33,375 bases of DNA from JAGXQV01 sp964527565 (GCA_964527565.1 CAZGOY010000037.1:1-33375); one strand, 5' to 3'. Shown: positions 1 to 6,228, counted from the stretch's first letter. Numbers and translations are program-made. The notes: generated by a model from the letters alone, not told the origin.

Positions 1-288
1 ATTTGGACGCTGATCACCCCGGATTCCTGGTCAGTTTTGCACGCTGATTTACAGCCGTGACCTTTTACGCACGCGCCCCGATGGCCGCTAAGGCGCAGGT
101 TGCCGACCTCGTTGGAAAGCTTGCAAAACAGAAGCGCTGCGTCCGATAGTGCAGGTGAAAGTCTGTGAATTGACACGTGCTTTTAGCTGCACTTGACTGT
201 GAATTGACACGTGCTTTTAGCTGCACTTGACTGTGAATTGACACGTGCTTTTAGCTGCACTCACTTCGTGTTTTTAGCTGCACGAACA
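1..288. mobile_element. Possible insertion-sequence end (IS21-like layout)
   Basis: No gene is supported here. The stretch holds a short repeated motif (GGACGCTGAT near 4, GCACGCTGAT near 39) and then 34-bp tandem repeats ending in TGCACGAACA at 288. IS21-family elements have several repeated transposase-binding sites inside each end and finish in CA, which this layout resembles. No transposase gene is in the window, so this is inference. It could be an unrelated repeat array or a decayed end. Confidence 0.35.
163..282. repeat. 34-bp tandem repeat, three copies plus a degenerate fourth
   Basis: The unit begins CTGTGAATTGACACGTGC and continues TTTTAGCTGCACTTGA. Copies start at 163, 197 and 231. 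The third loses its last four bases, and a shortened variant (CGTGTTTTTAGCTGCAC) ends at about 282. The copies are identical to one another, which points to recent amplification or a functional binding array. Confidence 0.9.
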
Positions 289-483
289 CCGCGCAAAGCC
301 GCGCCAGTGTTGCTATGCACAACACCGTAACGCGCGCGCGCTTTTAACTTGTTTTTCTTTATTAACACCAGCGCACCAAGCTGGGACAATTCTGTGACAC
401 GCAAAAAAGGAAAGAAAAGGAAAATTTGGGACAAATTTGGGACACCCGCGGGTGAAACAAGCCACTTTATTTGATCTCACTCA
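289..483. other. Gene-free stretch left of the element
   Basis: I see no open frame with a ribosome site. The stretch contains an alternating CG run (near 333-340), an A-rich tract, and two copies of TTTGGGACA (near 423-445) followed by the small palindrome CACCCGCGGGTG. It lies outside the left attachment repeat, so it belongs to the chromosome or to an older insertion rather than to the element. Confidence 0.5.
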
Positions 484-491
484 AAAAAGAA

Positions 492-512
492 AAACCGGCT
501 AAGCGCCGGTTT
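492..512 (-). terminator. Terminator of the original tRNA-Val locus
   Basis: AAACCGGC / GCCGGTTT stem of 8 bp with a 5-nt loop. On the minus strand it is preceded by the tRNA remnant and followed by an A/T-rich tract ending in T residues, so it fits a rho-independent terminator for the minus-strand tRNA gene. A second copy with two base changes sits at 13388-13410, brought in by the element. Confidence 0.7.
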
Positions 513-526
513 CTATTGAGAAAGTT

Positions 527-574
527 TGGTGGGCGGTACTGGGATCGAACCAGTGACCCCTGCCGTGTGAAGGC
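527..574 (-). pseudogene. Truncated tRNA-Val 3' fragment at the left att
   Basis: The segment is identical to the last 48 nt of the intact tRNA-Val at 13424-13498, including CCA, T arm and anticodon loop, and lacks the 5' half. It is the chromosomal 3' end displaced by integration. It has no promoter-proximal half and cannot give a functional tRNA. Confidence 0.9.
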
Positions 575-622
575 TAAAAGAAATCCAATGTTTGCAAGCA
601 TTACAAAGGTGTTTTAGAATTG

Positions 623-640
623 TTGTCACTCATTTGTCAC
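623..640 (+). promoter_or_regulatory. Candidate integrase arm-type sites (left)
   Basis: Two direct copies of TTGTCAC (623-629 and 634-640) lie between the att core and the integrase start. The same heptamer occurs three times directly and once inverted near the right att (13313-13353). Heptamers repeated near both ends but outside the core are what arm-binding sites look like. They could instead be an operator for the integrase gene. Confidence 0.5.
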
Positions 641-653
641 CCGAGGGGCAATT

Positions 654-1637
654 ATGGCGACGATCAGAAAACGCGGTGAATTGCAGTGGCAGGCCATTGT
701 CAAACGGGACGGCATTTGCAAATCCAAAACATTCCTTCATCGCGCTGACGCGGAAAAATGGTCGCGCATGATCGAGGTGGAAATTGATCGCGGGGTGTTT
801 GTCGATCGAACCGAAACCGAACGCAACACCCTCCATGACATTCTGACCCGTTACCGTGACGAGGTAACACCCGAACATAAAGGCGCAACCGTTGAAGCGC
901 TCAGGATCAATTGCATCATGCGTGACAAGTTCCTGGTAAACAACAAGCTGGCCGCCCTGAATTCAAAGCTGCTGGCTGAATGGCGCGACTATCGATTGAA
1001 AACGGTCACAGGTTCCACCGTAAACCGTGAACTAAACATCCTGTCCGCCGTCATCAATCATGCCCGCAAAAACTGGGGGGTACATATCGACAACCCCATC
1101 GAGCTCATCACACGCCCAAAGCATGAAAAAGCCAGAGAACGACGACTGGAACCGGATGAGGAAAAAAAACTGATTTCCGAATTAGGGTTGTCGACCCGCA
1201 ACCCGTGGATTGCCCCTCTCGTCACGTTTGCCTTGGAAACAGCCATGCGCCGTGGTGAGCTACTGGATCTGCGCTGGGAGTTTGTCGACCTGAAAAAAAG
1301 GGTTGCACGCCTCATTGACACCAAAAACGGGGAATCACGCAACGTCCCGCTCTCCAGTCGCGCCATAGCCGTGCTGGAGCACCTACCCCGGTCAATTGAT
1401 GACAGAGTATTCCCCACCACCGAAGACGCGCTCAAAAAGGCCTTTTCGCGAACCTGTGAGCGTGCCGGCATTGAGGATTTTCATTTCCATGACCTGAGAC
1501 ATGAAGCCACCAGCCGCCTGGCAGAAAAATTACCAAACCTGATTGAGCTCGCTTCGGTCACCGGGCACAAGGATCTGAGAATGCTTAAACGGTACTATCA
1601 CCCACGCGCGGAGGACCTGGCCCGCAAGCTGGGTTAA
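654..1637 (+). CDS. Tyrosine recombinase / site-specific integrase
   Basis: This 327-aa protein has the layout of phage and ICE integrases: a basic N-terminal arm-type domain (about 1-50), an SAM-like core-binding domain (about 55-150) and a catalytic domain (about 165-320). Visible catalytic residues are R199 (in TAMRRGE), K224, H279 and R282 (HDLRHEA), H305 (TGHKDL) and the nucleophile Y314 (RYYH), so it looks active. The start has a GAGGGG ribosome site 6 nt upstream. It sits 80 bp inside the left att repeat and would cut the tRNA-Val site. No overlapping excisionase is present; the AlpA-like protein at the opposite end (12620-12934) is a candidate directionality factor. Confidence 0.96.
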   Translation: MATIRKRGELQWQAIVKRDGICKSKTFLHRADAEKWSRMIEVEIDRGVFVDRTETERNTLHDILTRYRDEVTPEHKGATVEALRINCIMRDKFLVNNKLAALNSKLLAEWRDYRLKTVTGSTVNRELNILSAVINHARKNWGVHIDNPIELITRPKHEKARERRLEPDEEKKLISELGLSTRNPWIAPLVTFALETAMRRGELLDLRWEFVDLKKRVARLIDTKNGESRNVPLSSRAIAVLEHLPRSIDDRVFPTTEDALKKAFSRTCERAGIEDFHFHDLRHEATSRLAEKLPNLIELASVTGHKDLRMLKRYYHPRAEDLARKLG

Positions 1638-1653
1638 CGCATCTTGCCACAAA

Positions 1654-1669
1654 GTAACCCATGAGTTAC
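1654..1669. promoter_or_regulatory. Probable toxin-antitoxin operator
   Basis: Inverted repeat GTAAC-CCATGA-GTTAC just before the toxin start. A related perfect palindrome, CGTTAC-ACA-GTAACG (2376-2390), lies just after the antitoxin. The antitoxin is an HTH protein and would be expected to bind such a site for autoregulation. This is inferred from position and symmetry. Confidence 0.5.
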
Positions 1670-1677
1670 CCTGCACC

Positions 1678-2022
1678 ATGATCAAAGTGGAAGAATATTT
1701 GGCCTCAGACGGAAAAAACCACTACAGAGAGTGGTTCAACGATTTGACGGTCGAATATGCCGCAAAGGTTGCTGCTGCACGGTCTAGAATGATGGCTGGA
1801 AGCCTTGGCAATGTGAAACCCCTTGACGGAACGCTCAAGGAATTCCGGATTGACTGGGGGCCGGGCATCCGAATCTACCTGCTCCAAGACGGCGATAAAT
1901 TGATTGTGCTTCTGGGAGGCGGAACAAAAGGCAGTCAGAAAGCAGACATCAAGCGCGCCAGAGAATTGCGTGACGAATATGAAGCACGCAAGACAGAGAT
2001 GAAGAAAGGCATAAAAGGATAA
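1678..2022 (+). CDS. RelE/ParE-family (HigB-like) toxin
   Basis: This 114-aa protein matches the COG3657-type addiction-module killer family. It has an early EWF segment, the central GNVKPLDGTLKEFRIDWGPG region where these proteins show their substrate-binding basic and aromatic residues, and a C-terminal stretch with KGSQKADIKRARE. Such toxins are usually mRNA interferases that cleave at the ribosome. The gene begins 40 bp after the integrase stop and is followed 3 bp later by its antitoxin. The toxin-first order is typical of HigBA-like pairs. It probably stabilises the element. The family call is from recall of motifs, and no catalytic residue is assigned. Confidence 0.85.
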   Translation: MIKVEEYLASDGKNHYREWFNDLTVEYAAKVAAARSRMMAGSLGNVKPLDGTLKEFRIDWGPGIRIYLLQDGDKLIVLLGGGTKGSQKADIKRARELRDEYEARKTEMKKGIKG

Positions 2023-2025
2023 AGC

Positions 2026-2352
2026 ATGGGACAGCTTACTGTAGATTCCACGGAAACAGTTCAAGCCCGGATCAAGGCCGATCCGGCATTTGCCGAAGCC
2101 TTGTTAAGAGAAGCAACGGATATGTTCCTGAATGGCGAAGCGGAAGCAGCACGCCTTCTGCTGCGCGACGTCGTCAACGCAACCGTCGGATTTGAGCAAA
2201 TCGCGGCGGCGACCAATCGCCCCAGCAAGAGTGTTCACCGCATGCTTTCCGCTCGGGGAAACCCAACGATGGAAAGCTTGTCTGCCGTTTTCACGGCCAT
2301 TCGGAAAGTTCTCAATGTGACTTTCGAAACACGCACCGTGCACCATGCGTGA
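2026..2352 (+). CDS. HTH antitoxin partner (HigA-like, COG3636 type)
   Basis: This 108-aa protein carries a C-terminal helix-turn-helix (about residues 65-100: FEQIAAATNRPSKSVHRML, then a stretch reading GNPTMESLSAVFTAIRK), characteristic of the antidotes that pair with COG3657 toxins. The N-terminal half is acidic and would bind the toxin. It starts 3 bp after the toxin stop, so the two genes are co-translated. It likely represses its own promoter through the GTAAC/GTTAC sites flanking the operon. The start is supported by its position at the end of the toxin gene and an upstream AAAGGATAAAGC. Confidence 0.85.
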   Translation: MGQLTVDSTETVQARIKADPAFAEALLREATDMFLNGEAEAARLLLRDVVNATVGFEQIAAATNRPSKSVHRMLSARGNPTMESLSAVFTAIRKVLNVTFETRTVHHA

Positions 2353-2375
2353 ACAGGCGTTACCGCTAACAGGTG

Positions 2376-2390
2376 CGTTACACAGTAACG
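2376..2390. promoter_or_regulatory. Palindrome CGTTAC-ACA-GTAACG after the antitoxin
   Basis: Perfect 6-bp arms with a 3-nt spacer, sharing the GTTAC/GTAAC half-site seen upstream of the toxin. It could be a second antitoxin binding site or a weak transcription end. No T tract follows. Confidence 0.4.
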
Positions 2391-2431
2391 GAATCCATTG
2401 GCGTCTTGCCGTGCGCTTTCCTACCGCCCGC

Positions 2432-2523
2432 GAGCGTCAAATGAACCTCAAACGGACGCCACCCCCGGCAACGTCCACACCCTCTCCCGCTTGTGAGCGT
2501 CAAATGGACGCCAAATAGACGCT
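2432..2523. repeat. Iteron-like GCGTC/GACGC repeats beside the parA operon
   Basis: Two direct blocks begin GAGCGTCAAATG (2432 and 2495). The second continues as GCGTCAAATGGACGC followed by CAAATAGACGC, so GACGC recurs about every 11 bp. They lie in the 233-bp gene-free gap just downstream of the RHH gene. Short helically phased repeats beside a parA/RHH pair are typical of plasmid centromeres or iterons. The assignment is inferred. Confidence 0.45.
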
Positions 2524-2585
2524 TCAACCGTTCTTCTATTTTGTTTTTTCCTCAAAAACTATCAGCATGGTTCTGACGTTCAATG

Positions 2586-2831
2586 TCAGCCCTCCCGCCC
2601 CAAGGCTCGGGAGATTGTCATTGTGATCCATGCGGCACGCGATATCCCCAGCGCTTCCGCTGCCTGGTCAATCTCGGGCAGAAGCGTTGGCGGTAACGTC
2701 AACGTGATCTGCTGTTTCCTGCCGCGCATTACCCCGCGCTTTTTTTCTTCAACAGGCTGTGCATCGGGTGCCCCAGCGATGAAGTCCGCCACGGGGTCTT
2801 GATTGGGTTTTACTGCTTTCTTGATTGCCAT
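2586..2831 (-). CDS. Ribbon-helix-helix protein, probable partition partner of ParA
   Basis: This 81-aa protein has a basic, flexible N-terminus (1-35) and a C-terminal ribbon-helix-helix fold (about 38-78). The strand QQITLTLPPTLL is followed by helices reading PEIDQAAEALGISRAAWITM. Small RHH proteins encoded directly after a ParA ATPase often act as the centromere-binding component and as repressor of the operon. It starts 20 bp after the parA stop. The repeats at 2432-2523 are a plausible binding target. A general CopG-type regulator is the alternative. Confidence 0.8.
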   Translation of the reverse strand: MAIKKAVKPNQDPVADFIAGAPDAQPVEEKKRGVMRGRKQQITLTLPPTLLPEIDQAAEALGISRAAWITMTISRALGREG

Positions 2832-2851
2832 TTAATATCCCTCTGGTTGCA

Positions 2852-3493
2852 TCATGAAATGAAAACAAGTTCCACCAAGCGGTTTATCTCTTCTACCGCC
2901 TTGCCGTCCCTGGGTTTCCATTCCAGCGCGGAATACCCCGACCCGGCCGCATCCGCGATGGCTTTCCTTCGCCCAATAGGCGCATCCAGGTATTCGATAT
3001 GCTCATGCTCCTCGATCGCGCTTGCGGCTTCCTGGTTGTCCACGCCGCGCGGGTCCGCGCTGTTGAGAACGGCATAGACTTTCAGGCCGTCGCGCATGCC
3101 CATGGTCTCCGTGACAAGTTTTGCCATGTCACCCACACCCCAGACATCAAAGCTTCTTGGCTGGAACGGAATGAGCACTACATCGGACAACATCAGAGCC
3201 GCCCGGAGCGTGGTTGAATCCCGTCCGCCGGCATCAATGATAATGTCGTCGAACTTGTTCCTCTGCTGCTGGATCTGGGCGCGCAATAACGGGCCGTCGG
3301 TGTAGTGGGCAACGGAAAGCGCTGGCGTAATCCCCGCCTGGGAACGCTGCGCTACTGCCTGCATGGTTGTGGCCTGCCGGTCGCCGTCGATCAGCCAGAC
3401 GTCACTCCCGGCCAGCGCACGCGCCACCGCCAGATTGAGGGAGAGCGTGGTTTTGCCCACACCGCCTTTGGTGTTCAAAACTGAAATGATCAT
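2852..3493 (-). CDS. parA: ParA-family partition ATPase
   Basis: This 213-aa protein has the deviant Walker A motif KGGVGKTT at residues 9-16, a LIDGDRQATT segment corresponding to the Walker A' region, and a Walker B-like DDIIIDAGG. The length fits the small plasmid/ICE ParA subgroup that lacks an N-terminal HTH. I chose the ATG at 3493 because AAAGG lies 7 nt upstream; an upstream in-frame start (3529) has no ribosome site. With the downstream RHH protein it forms a two-gene partition module, which implies that the element has an extrachromosomal phase needing segregation. A good sigma70 promoter lies upstream. Confidence 0.93.
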   Translation of the reverse strand: MIISVLNTKGGVGKTTLSLNLAVARALAGSDVWLIDGDRQATTMQAVAQRSQAGITPALSVAHYTDGPLLRAQIQQQRNKFDDIIIDAGGRDSTTLRAALMLSDVVLIPFQPRSFDVWGVGDMAKLVTETMGMRDGLKVYAVLNSADPRGVDNQEAASAIEEHEHIEYLDAPIGRRKAIADAAGSGYSALEWKPRDGKAVEEINRLVELVFIS

Positions 3494-3565
3494 TTCTATG
3501 CCTTTCTTCGCCGTATCAGTCAAGCGCACTTGCGATTATCTTCAATGCATTTAGCTGTTGTTTTG

Positions 3566-3595
3566 ATTATATCTTGATATTAAGATGGATTGCAA
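3566..3595 (-). promoter_or_regulatory. sigma70-type promoter of parA
   Basis: On the minus strand, TTGCAA (3595-3590) and TATAAT (3571-3566) are separated by 18 bp. The downstream leader contains TGCATTGAAGAT. That motif and the TTGCAATC box also occur upstream of the gene at 4233-4496 (4526-4537 and 4560-4565), suggesting that the two operons share a regulator. Confidence 0.65.
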
Positions 3596-3601
3596 GGCTT
3601 C

Positions 3602-3625
3602 AAAAAAACCCCGCCGTAGCGGGGT
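3602..3625 (-). terminator. Rho-independent terminator of the small-gene operon
   Basis: ACCCCGC-CGTA-GCGGGGT stem of 7 bp followed on the minus strand by seven T residues. It lies 15 bp after the stop of the 98-aa gene and just before the parA promoter, cleanly separating two minus-strand units. Confidence 0.88.
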
Positions 3626-3639
3626 GTGCTGAGGGGATG

Positions 3640-3936
3640 TCACTCGCTTTGCCGGCTCGCGGCGCGGTTGCGCTTCTTGAGGGGCTTGCCTTCGCCGTTG
3701 GCCGGCCTCGTATCCTCACCGAGGATGATTTTTCGGTAGATATTATGGGTGGTTTCGACCTGCTTGACGGACACGAACACTTTTTGGCCAAACTCTTCTA
3801 CCCGGTCGCCCTGTTCGTCCACATAGGCTAACTCCCAGTCGCTGAACTTGCTGCTGTCCTTGTCCGCGGCTTTATCGAGCGCCTCAATTTCCTTGATGAA
3901 CTGGGTGGTTTGCTCTGGAGTTGCTTTCTCGCTCAT
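3640..3936 (-). CDS. Hypothetical 98-aa charged protein
   Basis: I do not recognise a family. The protein is soluble, acidic in its first half (KEIEALDKAADKDSSKF) and strongly basic at the end (KPLKKRNRAASRQ), without signal peptide or membrane segment. The middle segment VKQVETTHNIYRKIILGE is predicted to be a small folded core. The ribosome site AAGGAAG lies 5-6 nt before the ATG. It is the last gene of the 4496-3640 operon and is followed by a strong terminator. A basic tail would suit nucleic-acid binding, but that is speculation. Confidence 0.72.
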   Translation of the reverse strand: MSEKATPEQTTQFIKEIEALDKAADKDSSKFSDWELAYVDEQGDRVEEFGQKVFVSVKQVETTHNIYRKIILGEDTRPANGEGKPLKKRNRAASRQSE

Positions 3937-4003
3937 CTTTACTTCCTTTCATGGTGTGCGCGGCAAAGCGCCGCGTACAGATTTATCCCTGCCGCGCGAA
4001 ATT

Positions 4004-4246
4004 TCAGTTGTCGTCGAAGGCCGTCCAGGTCTGGTCCGTGCCGAACGGGTTGCCTGCTACGTCAATTCCGGTGTTATCCAGCATTGGCAAGCCGCTCGCA
4101 GGGTTGATGTCTGGAAATGCGTGGCAATCATCATCTGCATTCAGGTTGGTGCTGTCGTCGCTGACCATATCCATATTGATGCCGGATTCTGCCCCAATCC
4201 CTCCAGGTGAGCGGAATAATTCACCAAACCAATCAATGATGCCCAT
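4004..4246 (-). CDS. Hypothetical 80-aa Asp/Gly-rich small protein (mobile-element type)
   Basis: The protein begins MGIIDWFGELF, has a low-complexity acidic middle (DDSTNLNADDDCHAF) and a C-terminal block, INPASGLPMLDNTGIDVAGN. From memory, proteins with this pattern (an amphipathic start, then a PxxGLPM...GNPFGTD tail) recur on plasmids and ICEs without known function. It overlaps the end of the preceding membrane-protein gene by 14 bp and has a GGGAGG ribosome site 4-5 nt upstream, so translation is probably coupled. Confidence 0.75.
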   Translation of the reverse strand: MGIIDWFGELFRSPGGIGAESGINMDMVSDDSTNLNADDDCHAFPDINPASGLPMLDNTGIDVAGNPFGTDQTWTAFDDN

Positions 4247-4496
4247 AGAGCCTCCCGGCAGAATTATTGGTGGTTATGCGGGTAACATTTTCGGCAAGGC
4301 GGTCGACGGCAACCATCGTCGCAAGGAACCCCACCATCCAGCCAATGAACGGCGAGAGAAAAAACGCGAGCAAATAGAGAATCTCCGGCTTGCCAGTCGC
4401 GACTCCTGACGGAGGAAAGGCCAACTGAAGGTGTACCAGGAACAGCCCAAGGGAAATGCCAACCAGATTTGCGGCAATAAGAACGATTGCTTTCAT
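4233..4496 (-). CDS. Small two-helix inner-membrane protein
   Basis: This 87-aa protein has two hydrophobic segments, about residues 3-24 (AIVLIAANLVGISLGLFLV) and 39-65 (ILYLLAFFLSPFIGWMVGF), with a short periplasmic or cytoplasmic loop. I recognise no family. I chose the ATG at 4496 because AGGAAG lies 6-7 nt upstream; the upstream in-frame start (4520) lies before that site. It is the first gene after a promoter-like region sharing sequence with the parA promoter, and it is translationally coupled to the 80-aa gene that follows. Confidence 0.75.
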   Translation of the reverse strand: MKAIVLIAANLVGISLGLFLVHLQLAFPPSGVATGKPEILYLLAFFLSPFIGWMVGFLATMVAVDRLAENVTRITTNNSAGRLYGHH

Positions 4497-4525
4497 GATG
4501 ACTTCCTTTCTTCTCTTCACTTTTG

Positions 4526-4565
4526 ATCTTCAATGCACTTCATGATGATGCTTAATTGATTGCAA
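4526..4565 (-). promoter_or_regulatory. Probable promoter/leader shared with parA
   Basis: TTGCAATC (minus strand, from 4565) and TGCATTGAAGAT (4537-4526) repeat the boxes and spacing logic of the parA upstream region. The -10 is poor here (around CATCATG), so expression may need an activator or be weak. Confidence 0.4.
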
Positions 4566-4577
4566 GCTGATATTGAC

Positions 4578-4850
4578 TTAAAAGTGTATTCGGATTTTGT
4601 GCGTGTGCGGTGGATCCGCCTCAAGTGGCGGCAGCGGCGGTATATCGGCGATTGCCAGCGCTGCGCTTTGCTTCGTTGCCCCTCTCCTGGTGGAGTCCTT
4701 GATCATCTGTCCCAGGTCGGAAGGCTTGGGAATAGCCGAGGCGACGATGTGCCCGACTGCGCCCTTCGCGGGCAACAGCATGAGCAATCCTTCAGGCCCG
4801 ACATTGATGGCATGCGCCGCTGCAGCAAGCAGTATGATTTTTCCGATCAT
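4578..4850 (-). CDS. Hypothetical 90-aa protein with hydrophobic N-terminus
   Basis: The protein begins MIGKIILLAAAAHAINVGPE with an Ala/Leu-rich hydrophobic stretch, followed by a second apolar segment (GLLMLLPAKGAVGHIVASA). It ends in a proline-rich, His-containing tail (IPPLPPLEADPPHTH). It could be an exported or membrane peptide. Its ATG overlaps the stop of the 64-aa gene upstream, and GAAGGAG lies 7 nt before it, so it is co-translated. No family is recognised. Confidence 0.68.
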   Translation of the reverse strand: MIGKIILLAAAAHAINVGPEGLLMLLPAKGAVGHIVASAIPKPSDLGQMIKDSTRRGATKQSAALAIADIPPLPPLEADPPHTHKIRIHF

Positions 4851-5041
4851 GATGTTTCTCCTTCTTCACTGGGTTGCTCAGCAATGGATTCGCGGTATGC
4901 GGCAAGATACGTCAGGGCGGAGTCGATGTCCGCCAAGCGGTCCTTGTCTGTCAGCCGTGCGCCAAAGTCGGGCATCTCGGTATAGATATCGCGGTACTCG
5001 CGAAGCCACGCTTCAAAGTCTGAAAGTTGGTCTGTTTTCAT
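4847..5041 (-). CDS. Hypothetical 64-aa acidic protein
   Basis: A small soluble helical protein (MKTDQLSDFEAWLREYRD at the start, a middle with DKDRLADIDSALTYL, and an acidic end, PSEEGE). I chose the ATG at 5041 because a perfect GGAGG lies 6 nt upstream; the longer open frame extending to 5260 has no ribosome site and overlaps the next gene. It is part of the tight small-gene operon and overlaps the following start by 4 bp. Small acidic proteins in transferred leading regions are often anti-defence or DNA-mimic factors; that is only a possibility here. Confidence 0.75.
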   Translation of the reverse strand: MKTDQLSDFEAWLREYRDIYTEMPDFGARLTDKDRLADIDSALTYLAAYRESIAEQPSEEGETS

Positions 5042-5057
5042 GATGGCCTCCATGTGT

Positions 5058-5267
5058 TTAATCTTGCAGCAGTCGGCCAGCGCCCGTGAATTCCAGGATG
5101 GCACGCAGCTGTTCTTCGTCGATCCGTTTCCAGGCCTCCACCACGGTATAACCCGCCCCCTCGATGAGGTCGGGCCGGCACAGCGCCAACCCGACCATGC
5201 AGGCCTGGCTGGTGGACAGGTAGCGCTTGTCGCCGGCAGCGATGTCTTTGATGATTTCAAGATTCAT
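5058..5267 (-). CDS. Hypothetical 69-aa protein
   Basis: The protein begins MNLEIIKDIAAGDKRYLSTS and has a central QACMVGLALCRPDLIEGAGY segment and a C-terminal amphipathic helix (VVEAWKRIDEEQLRAIL). The AAGGAG ribosome site is well placed. It is soluble, with no signal peptide. Its position in a run of equally small, closely spaced genes and a complete SD support expression. I do not recognise the family. Confidence 0.75.
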   Translation of the reverse strand: MNLEIIKDIAAGDKRYLSTSQACMVGLALCRPDLIEGAGYTVVEAWKRIDEEQLRAILEFTGAGRLLQD

Positions 5268-5312
5268 GATTTTTCTCCTTGGTTAAAAATTTACTTATTT
5301 GAGGCAGTGGGT

Positions 5313-5522
5313 CTAGGCGTAGCCATTGGCCACATCTGCCAGCCGTGCCTGGATAACCGCAAGCCGACCCGCGAACTCCTCCACCTCTACCGGTTCGAAG
5401 CCTCCACCACCACCGCCGACAGCGCGGTCAAATTCCGCAGCGATGGCCCGCAGATCGTCGGCAGTCGCACAAAGGCGGTCCCAGTCCCGGTCTGCCCATC
5501 CGTCCATTTTCCAGTTCCGCAT
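5313..5522 (-). CDS. Hypothetical 69-aa protein with glycine linker
   Basis: Two helical halves (MRNWKMDGWADRDWDRLCAT and EEFAGRLAVIQARLADVANG) are separated by a run of six glycines near residue 38. The N-terminal half is rich in Trp and Asp. GGAG lies about 7 nt before the ATG. I recognise no family. It follows the DUF6573-like gene after a GC-rich hairpin and belongs to the same minus-strand small-gene series. Confidence 0.7.
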   Translation of the reverse strand: MRNWKMDGWADRDWDRLCATADDLRAIAAEFDRAVGGGGGGFEPVEVEEFAGRLAVIQARLADVANGYA

Positions 5523-5555
5523 GTCGTTCTCCGTTATTTCCTGTTATTCAAATAT

Positions 5556-5580
5556 CCCCGCCCGGCGAATCCAGGCGGGG
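5556..5580 (-). terminator. GC hairpin after the DUF6573-like gene
   Basis: CCCCGCC ... GGCGGGG stem (7 bp, 11-nt loop). On the minus strand it is followed by ATATTTGAATAA, which is only moderately T-rich, so it may attenuate rather than fully terminate transcription between 5590 and 5522. Confidence 0.5.
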
Positions 5581-5589
5581 GGAATCGCA

Positions 5590-6012
5590 TCAATCCTCAC
5601 CCGGCATCAAAATGGTAATAACCAGCTCGCCGCTGTCTCCCGGTCCGGCCACCATCTTGAGCGCGGCCAAGCGAGGGCGAACCCCACGACCGCCACGAGG
5701 CACTCGATAGAACTGGAACAGCTTTTCCATGCCGCCGCGGCGTGCGGCAAGGCTGGCCATCCAGATCACGTCCCAAAGCCTTCCTGATTCGTCTTGATAG
5801 GTTTGGCGCTTGCTGTCTTGGTCTGCCCACTCGACACAATCCGCCCAGGCCGCCCTGGTCATTGCCACCGGACAGGAAAAACCGGCTTTCCTGGCGGTTT
5901 CGGTGACATCCACCAGAATCCCGTCCTCGATGGCTTGAGCGCGGGTGTAGGTATCGATTGGTTCGCCGAAAAACTTGGCCATTTCGTCATTTGCTGTGGG
6001 ATGCACGTACAT
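5590..6012 (-). CDS. DUF6573-like protein
   Basis: This 140-aa protein matches, from memory, a family widespread on conjugative plasmids and ICEs. The conserved blocks are FGEPIDTYTRAQAIEDGILV, a TRAAWADCVEW motif, DESGRLWDVIWMA, and a C-terminal GPGDSGELVITIL ending in PGED. Function is unknown; the family often sits in leading regions among small accessory genes. The start follows two tiny overlapping genes at 6014-6228, with TTAAGGAG upstream in the overlapping stop region. It is probably the main product of the unit that begins beside the large inverted repeat. Confidence 0.85.
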   Translation of the reverse strand: MYVHPTANDEMAKFFGEPIDTYTRAQAIEDGILVDVTETARKAGFSCPVAMTRAAWADCVEWADQDSKRQTYQDESGRLWDVIWMASLAARRGGMEKLFQFYRVPRGGRGVRPRLAALKMVAGPGDSGELVITILMPGED

Positions 6013-6013
6013 T

Positions 6014-6142
6014 TCATTTCTCCTTAACGATTGTTACCGGTACCAAGCTGGTGCCTGTGCTTGTCATCGCCAACACCATGCGTTGCCCGCCGATGTATGC
6101 TTTAAAGTCTTTGTGGGTCTTTTTCCATTGATCCATCGTCAT
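6014..6142 (-). CDS. 42-aa conserved-looking micro-protein
   Basis: A short frame beginning MTMDQWKKTHKDFKAYIGGQ and ending LVPVTIVKEK. The pattern (DQWKKTH.DFK...GQRMVL...TSLVPV) resembles, from memory, small plasmid ORFs found next to DUF6573 genes. Its start overlaps the stop of the 29-aa ORF (ATGA) and its stop lies 1 bp before the DUF6573-like start, so three genes appear to be translationally coupled. An alternative start two codons downstream (6136) exists. Confidence 0.7.
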   Translation of the reverse strand: MTMDQWKKTHKDFKAYIGGQRMVLAMTSTGTSLVPVTIVKEK

Positions 6143-6228
6143 GGTTTTGCCCTGGCCTTCAAAATTTGCTCTTTGGTGAGCCTCGCGGGGGGCGCGGTGT
6201 TGGTGTTGGGGGTGGTTGTTGTGCTCAT
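6139..6228 (-). CDS. 29-aa leader-type ORF
   Basis: The frame reads MSTTTTPNTNTAPPARL and then TKEQILKARAKP. The first half is a Thr/Pro/Asn low-complexity run and the second half is helical. GGAAGGGA lies about 8 nt before the ATG, and the stop overlaps the next start. Its first codons fall inside the left arm of the large inverted repeat, and a diverged inverted copy of its start is present at about 6500-6540. It could be a genuine micro-protein or a translated leader. Confidence 0.6.
   Translation of the reverse strand: MSTTTTPNTNTAPPARLTKEQILKARAKP

Larger units (their letters stand above)
484..574. repeat. Left attachment repeat (att)
   Basis: This 91-bp segment is repeated directly at 13381-13471 with only two differences (503 against 13400, 513 against 13410). 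It covers the tRNA terminator and the 3' 48 nt of the tRNA gene, then stops abruptly at 574. That is the signature of tyrosine-recombinase integration into a tRNA gene. The crossover most likely lies in the anticodon-loop part, near the inner edge of the repeat. Confidence 0.93.

Noticed and set aside
163..282. CRISPR array
   Set aside because: The 34-bp units are directly abutting with no spacers and no cas gene is present.
4847..5260. 137-aa minus-strand frame including the 64-aa gene
   Set aside because: Its first half is Ser/Pro/Trp-rich shadow sequence overlapping the 69-aa gene in another frame; the ribosome site points to the start at 5041.
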